From Bacteriovoracaceae bacterium (GTDB taxonomy: Bacteria; Bdellovibrionota; Bacteriovoracia; Bacteriovoracales; Bacteriovoracaceae): 8,185 bases of DNA. The notes under the pieces are model-generated. The model was not told where the DNA came from, ran no database searches, and saw only the letters and a list, made by a program, of their open reading frames with translations. The stretch's first letter is position 1, and each line of letters opens with the position of its first letter. The translations under genes and the position numbers were made by a program. Shown here in pieces: positions 6,474 to 8,185 of the stretch. The DNA lies in contig CANETG010000112.1 of NCBI GenBank assembly GCA_947440875.1, forward strand, positions 1 through 8,185, written 5' to 3'.

Positions 6474-7294
6474 TGCGTATTAATACCAACATTGCTGCAC
6501 TCCAAGCACAACGTGCGATGAGTGATCACAGCAAACAAGTCGAAAGTGCCACGGGAAAAATTTCCCAAGGTACGCGCGTGAGAAATGCAAGCGATGACGC
6601 TGCATCGCTTGCGATCGGTACAAAAAATAAATCCAGCATCAGGTCAAATTTTCAAGCGATGAGGAACGCTAACGACGCAATCTCCGAGTTCCAGATTGCC
6701 GAAGGATCATTGAACGAAGTGAGCAGTATGCTCGTTCGTTTGAAGGAACTCTCTGTTCAAGCAGCAAGTGGTCACCTCCAAGATTCTGACAGACAAAACC
6801 TCAATCAAGAATACATGAGTCTCCGTGCCGAAATCGAGCGCACAACTCAGAGTGCAGAGTTCTTAGGAGATAATCTTTTCCGCAGTAACGAGAATCGTTC
6901 ATACCAAGTCGGAATCAATTCCGATTCAAATTCGCGTCTCGAGGTTGACCGGGCAGAGATGATCGTCAGCGAATTCAGTCTGCAGATCGTTGACTCCTCA
7001 ATCCCGACGGCAGAAGAGGCCAAGCTCAACCTTGGCCACATTGATTCAGCGATTACGAAACTCTCAGGCACGAGGGCCCAACTTGGGTCAATGCAGAACC
7101 GCCTCCAGTCGACTGTGAATAACCTTGATACCGGTAGATTGAACGAGTCGTCTGCCTTGTCTCAGCGCATGGACGCAGATCTTGCGTATGAAACTGCAGA
7201 AAAAATAAGAAATGAAATTAAAGTTCAGGCCGCTGGATCAGCTCTCATGCAGTCCCACGAGTTCTCTGCCCTCGCTCTGAAACTTCTAAAATAG
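6473..7294 (+). CDS. fliC: Flagellin
   Basis: This 273-residue protein is the flagellar filament subunit, exported through the flagellar type III apparatus and assembled outside the cell. The N-terminal D0/D1 region starts MRINTNIAALQAQRAM and continues with ASDDAASLAIGTK, RNANDAISEFQIAEGSLNEV and LVRLKELSVQAASG (to about residue 100). The C-terminal region has RAQLGSMQNRLQSTVNNL (about 200-217), DADLAYETAEKI and the ending SALALKLLK. Only about 30-40 residues separate the two conserved parts, so there is no D2/D3 outer domain; short flagellins of this size are usual in Bdellovibrio-like bacteria. Unusual residues include KISQGTRVRNASD where most flagellins have LSSGxRI, and NDAIS for NDGIS. 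The start is fixed by the conserved MRINTN; the ribosome-binding site appears to serve a leader peptide that overlaps this start. A possible sigma-28 promoter lies upstream. Such bacteria usually carry several flagellin genes, so which paralogue this is cannot be decided here. Confidence 0.95.
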   Translation: MRINTNIAALQAQRAMSDHSKQVESATGKISQGTRVRNASDDAASLAIGTKNKSSIRSNFQAMRNANDAISEFQIAEGSLNEVSSMLVRLKELSVQAASGHLQDSDRQNLNQEYMSLRAEIERTTQSAEFLGDNLFRSNENRSYQVGINSDSNSRLEVDRAEMIVSEFSLQIVDSSIPTAEEAKLNLGHIDSAITKLSGTRAQLGSMQNRLQSTVNNLDTGRLNESSALSQRMDADLAYETAEKIRNEIKVQAAGSALMQSHEFSALALKLLK

Positions 7295-7341
7295 ATTTTT
7301 TCTAGAAAGATCCACGCCAAATAATCTCTCACCAATGCTCC

Positions 7342-7413
7342 AAAATAAAAGCTTCCACTGGCAAAAGTCCGTGCCCAAACAGTCCTGCGAGTTCTCTGCC
7401 CCACGCTCTTTAA
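7342..7413 (+). pseudogene. Degenerate relic of a flagellin 3' end
   Basis: CGAGTTCTCTGCCC at 7388-7401 repeats exactly the flagellin 3' end at 7258-7271, 130 bases upstream. The match extends on the left (AGTCC, two differences, then CGAG) and on the right (CGCTCT after a one-base insertion). Read in frame it gives QSCEFSA against QSHEFSA of flagellin, after which a +1 shift restores an A-x-A-L ending and a TAA at 7411-7413. Farther upstream, to about 7342, only patchy similarity remains (AAATAAAA, CACTGG against AAATTAAA, CGCTGG). It has no start and no intact frame. Chance similarity is unlikely for the 14-base core but cannot be excluded for the outer parts. Confidence 0.5.
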
Positions 7414-7674
7414 ATTTTGGATTGTTCGCAGTGAACTGGGGATTTTAAAACAGTCTATCTTTCTCTCTCTCTGTGTTTCAATTCTGCACGGAGGGTTATT
7501 ATAAAGCTTTAAGCGACAGTTCAATCTTCGCATCTTTTTATGTATTCAAATCAATCACAAATCTTTGAACTAAACCTTTATTAAGAGCGTCTGGCGTTTC
7601 AGATCGGAAGCGAAAACCAGTAAGAACTTAATCATTCAGCTAATTTTTTTATCCCCAGATCTTTCTGCGAACAA
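7414..7674. other. Non-coding region between the convergent flagellin and kinase genes
   Basis: I see no credible gene. A short TC run occurs at 7462-7472. A hairpin is possible at 7591-7620: CTGG plus CGTTTC pairs with GAAGCG plus CCAG around the loop AGATCG, with an AAAA bulge and one G-T pair. It has no T-run directly after it on either strand, so I do not call it a terminator, although convergent genes would be expected to have one here. Confidence 0.4.
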
Positions 7675-8185
7675 TCAAACTTTTAAAACAATTCCCGTCT
7701 TCTTGATAACCCCAGCATGAAATGACTTCGTGATGACTTCACGAAGATCAACCAAATTAATTGGTTTAGAAAGGACACCCAGTGAATTTTCTTGCATGTA
7801 AACTTCATTGGCCGCAGGTAAATCAACACCTCCAGAAATGAAGATGAACCCTGGTGTCTGAACAGGGAATTCTTTTTTGATAAGCCGGAAGAATTCGAGT
7901 CCATCCATTCCCGGCATCTTGAGATCCGAGAGGACTAAATGAATTGAGGAGCTCCGAAGAATGGCCAACCCCTCTTCAGCCGATGATGCAGTATGGACGA
8001 CCTCACAAAGATCTTCGATGGAGATCGCCATAATTTCTAACAAATGAGGCTCGTCATCGACGATGAGAACTTTGACGGGCATTTTTTCAATTCGCACAGA
8101 TTCTTTCGAAGCATCTAAGCTCAGTGAATCACCTCTCAGGTGATTGGGAATTTTAACGACAAACTCCGCACCCATGCCAACATCA
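7675..8185 (-). CDS. Hybrid sensor histidine kinase, C-terminal end with receiver domain (partial)
   Basis: The frame is open to the right edge, so only the last 169 or so codons are visible. Before the receiver, DVGMGAEFVVKIPN matches the end of a HATPase_c domain (G-x-G-x-x-F-x-x-x-x-P), so the rest of the kinase lies beyond 8185. The receiver runs from about 8082 to 7720: VKVLIVDDE holds the acidic pair, LSDLKMPGMDG the phospho-acceptor Asp, FISGG the Ser at the Thr/Ser site, and SKPIN the conserved Lys, so it should be phosphorylatable. No output domain follows; the protein ends soon after the receiver. The likely role is phosphotransfer from the kinase core to this receiver, at the membrane or in the cytoplasm. 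An internal ATG at 8082 could start a lone receiver, but it has no clear ribosome-binding site and the frame continues unbroken from the kinase, so fusion is preferred. The signal sensed and the target are not visible. It is convergent with flagellin. Confidence 0.88.
   Translation of the reverse strand, partial: DVGMGAEFVVKIPNHLRGDSLSLDASKESVRIEKMPVKVLIVDDEPHLLEIMAISIEDLCEVVHTASSAEEGLAILRSSSIHLVLSDLKMPGMDGLEFFRLIKKEFPVQTPGFIFISGGVDLPAANEVYMQENSLGVLSKPINLVDLREVITKSFHAGVIKKTGIVLKV

Noticed and set aside
7294..7312. Possible hairpin directly at the flagellin stop codon (GATTTTTT...AAAGATC).
   Set aside because: The stem is almost all A-T with a G-T pair and has no T-run after it, so it is not a convincing terminator.
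7225..7533. A 102-codon minus-strand frame overlapping the flagellin 3' end and the intergenic region.
   Set aside because: It has an Arg- and Ser-rich composition typical of an antisense shadow, overlaps flagellin and shows no conserved motif.
1..8185. CRISPR arrays, tRNA or rRNA genes.
   Set aside because: I saw no regularly spaced short repeats with unique spacers, no tRNA-like TTCGA arm context with an acceptor end, and no rRNA-like sequence.

Overview
The window suggests a predatory or free-living member of the Bdellovibrionota (a Bdellovibrio-like bacterium). This is inferred from the style of the genes: a giant surface protein mixing formylglycine-enzyme-like (C-type-lectin fold) and fibronectin type III domains, a short flagellin without an outer domain, and a Y1-transposase-like gene with the GRINRIFGGRYK motif that I associate with this group. 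GC content looks moderate, with AT-rich intergenic DNA. I ran no database search, so the taxonomic call is tentative.

Layout. (1) Positions 1-5313, plus strand: the 3' part, at least 1770 codons, of one very large secreted or surface protein. It begins inside one lectin-fold domain and runs through two FN3 domains, a complete second lectin-fold domain, six more FN3 domains, a cadherin/Ig-like segment, two invasin-like Ig segments and a long unrecognised C-terminal region. About 1.3 kb of it is an internal tandem duplication. (2) Positions 5307-6106: a small element made of two tandem GGTGCCTGCACAC-type repeats (the first overlaps the stop codon of the giant gene), a Y1_Tnp/RAYT-like gene, an AT-rich hairpin and an inverted copy of the repeat. 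The encoded protein keeps the family fold motifs, but its HUH histidines and the usual tyrosine position are replaced. (3) Positions 6107-6472: a gene-free AT-rich leader carrying a possible sigma-28 promoter and a Shine-Dalgarno sequence set for a three-codon leader peptide that overlaps the flagellin start. (4) Positions 6473-7294: flagellin. (5) Positions 7295-7674: non-coding DNA holding what looks like a decayed copy of a flagellin 3' end. (6) Positions 7675-8185, minus strand: the 3' end of a hybrid sensor histidine kinase with a C-terminal receiver domain, convergent with flagellin and cut by the right edge.

How they fit together. The giant protein and the flagellin are both envelope or extracellular products, but nothing here places them in one operon; the transposase-like element sits between them. 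The kinase is transcribed toward flagellin, and I see no evidence that it regulates flagellin. The points most worth following are the lectin-domain duplication whose differences are concentrated in one putative ligand-binding patch, the catalytically stripped Y1-like gene still bracketed by its repeats, the leader-peptide arrangement before flagellin, and the flagellin relic downstream.
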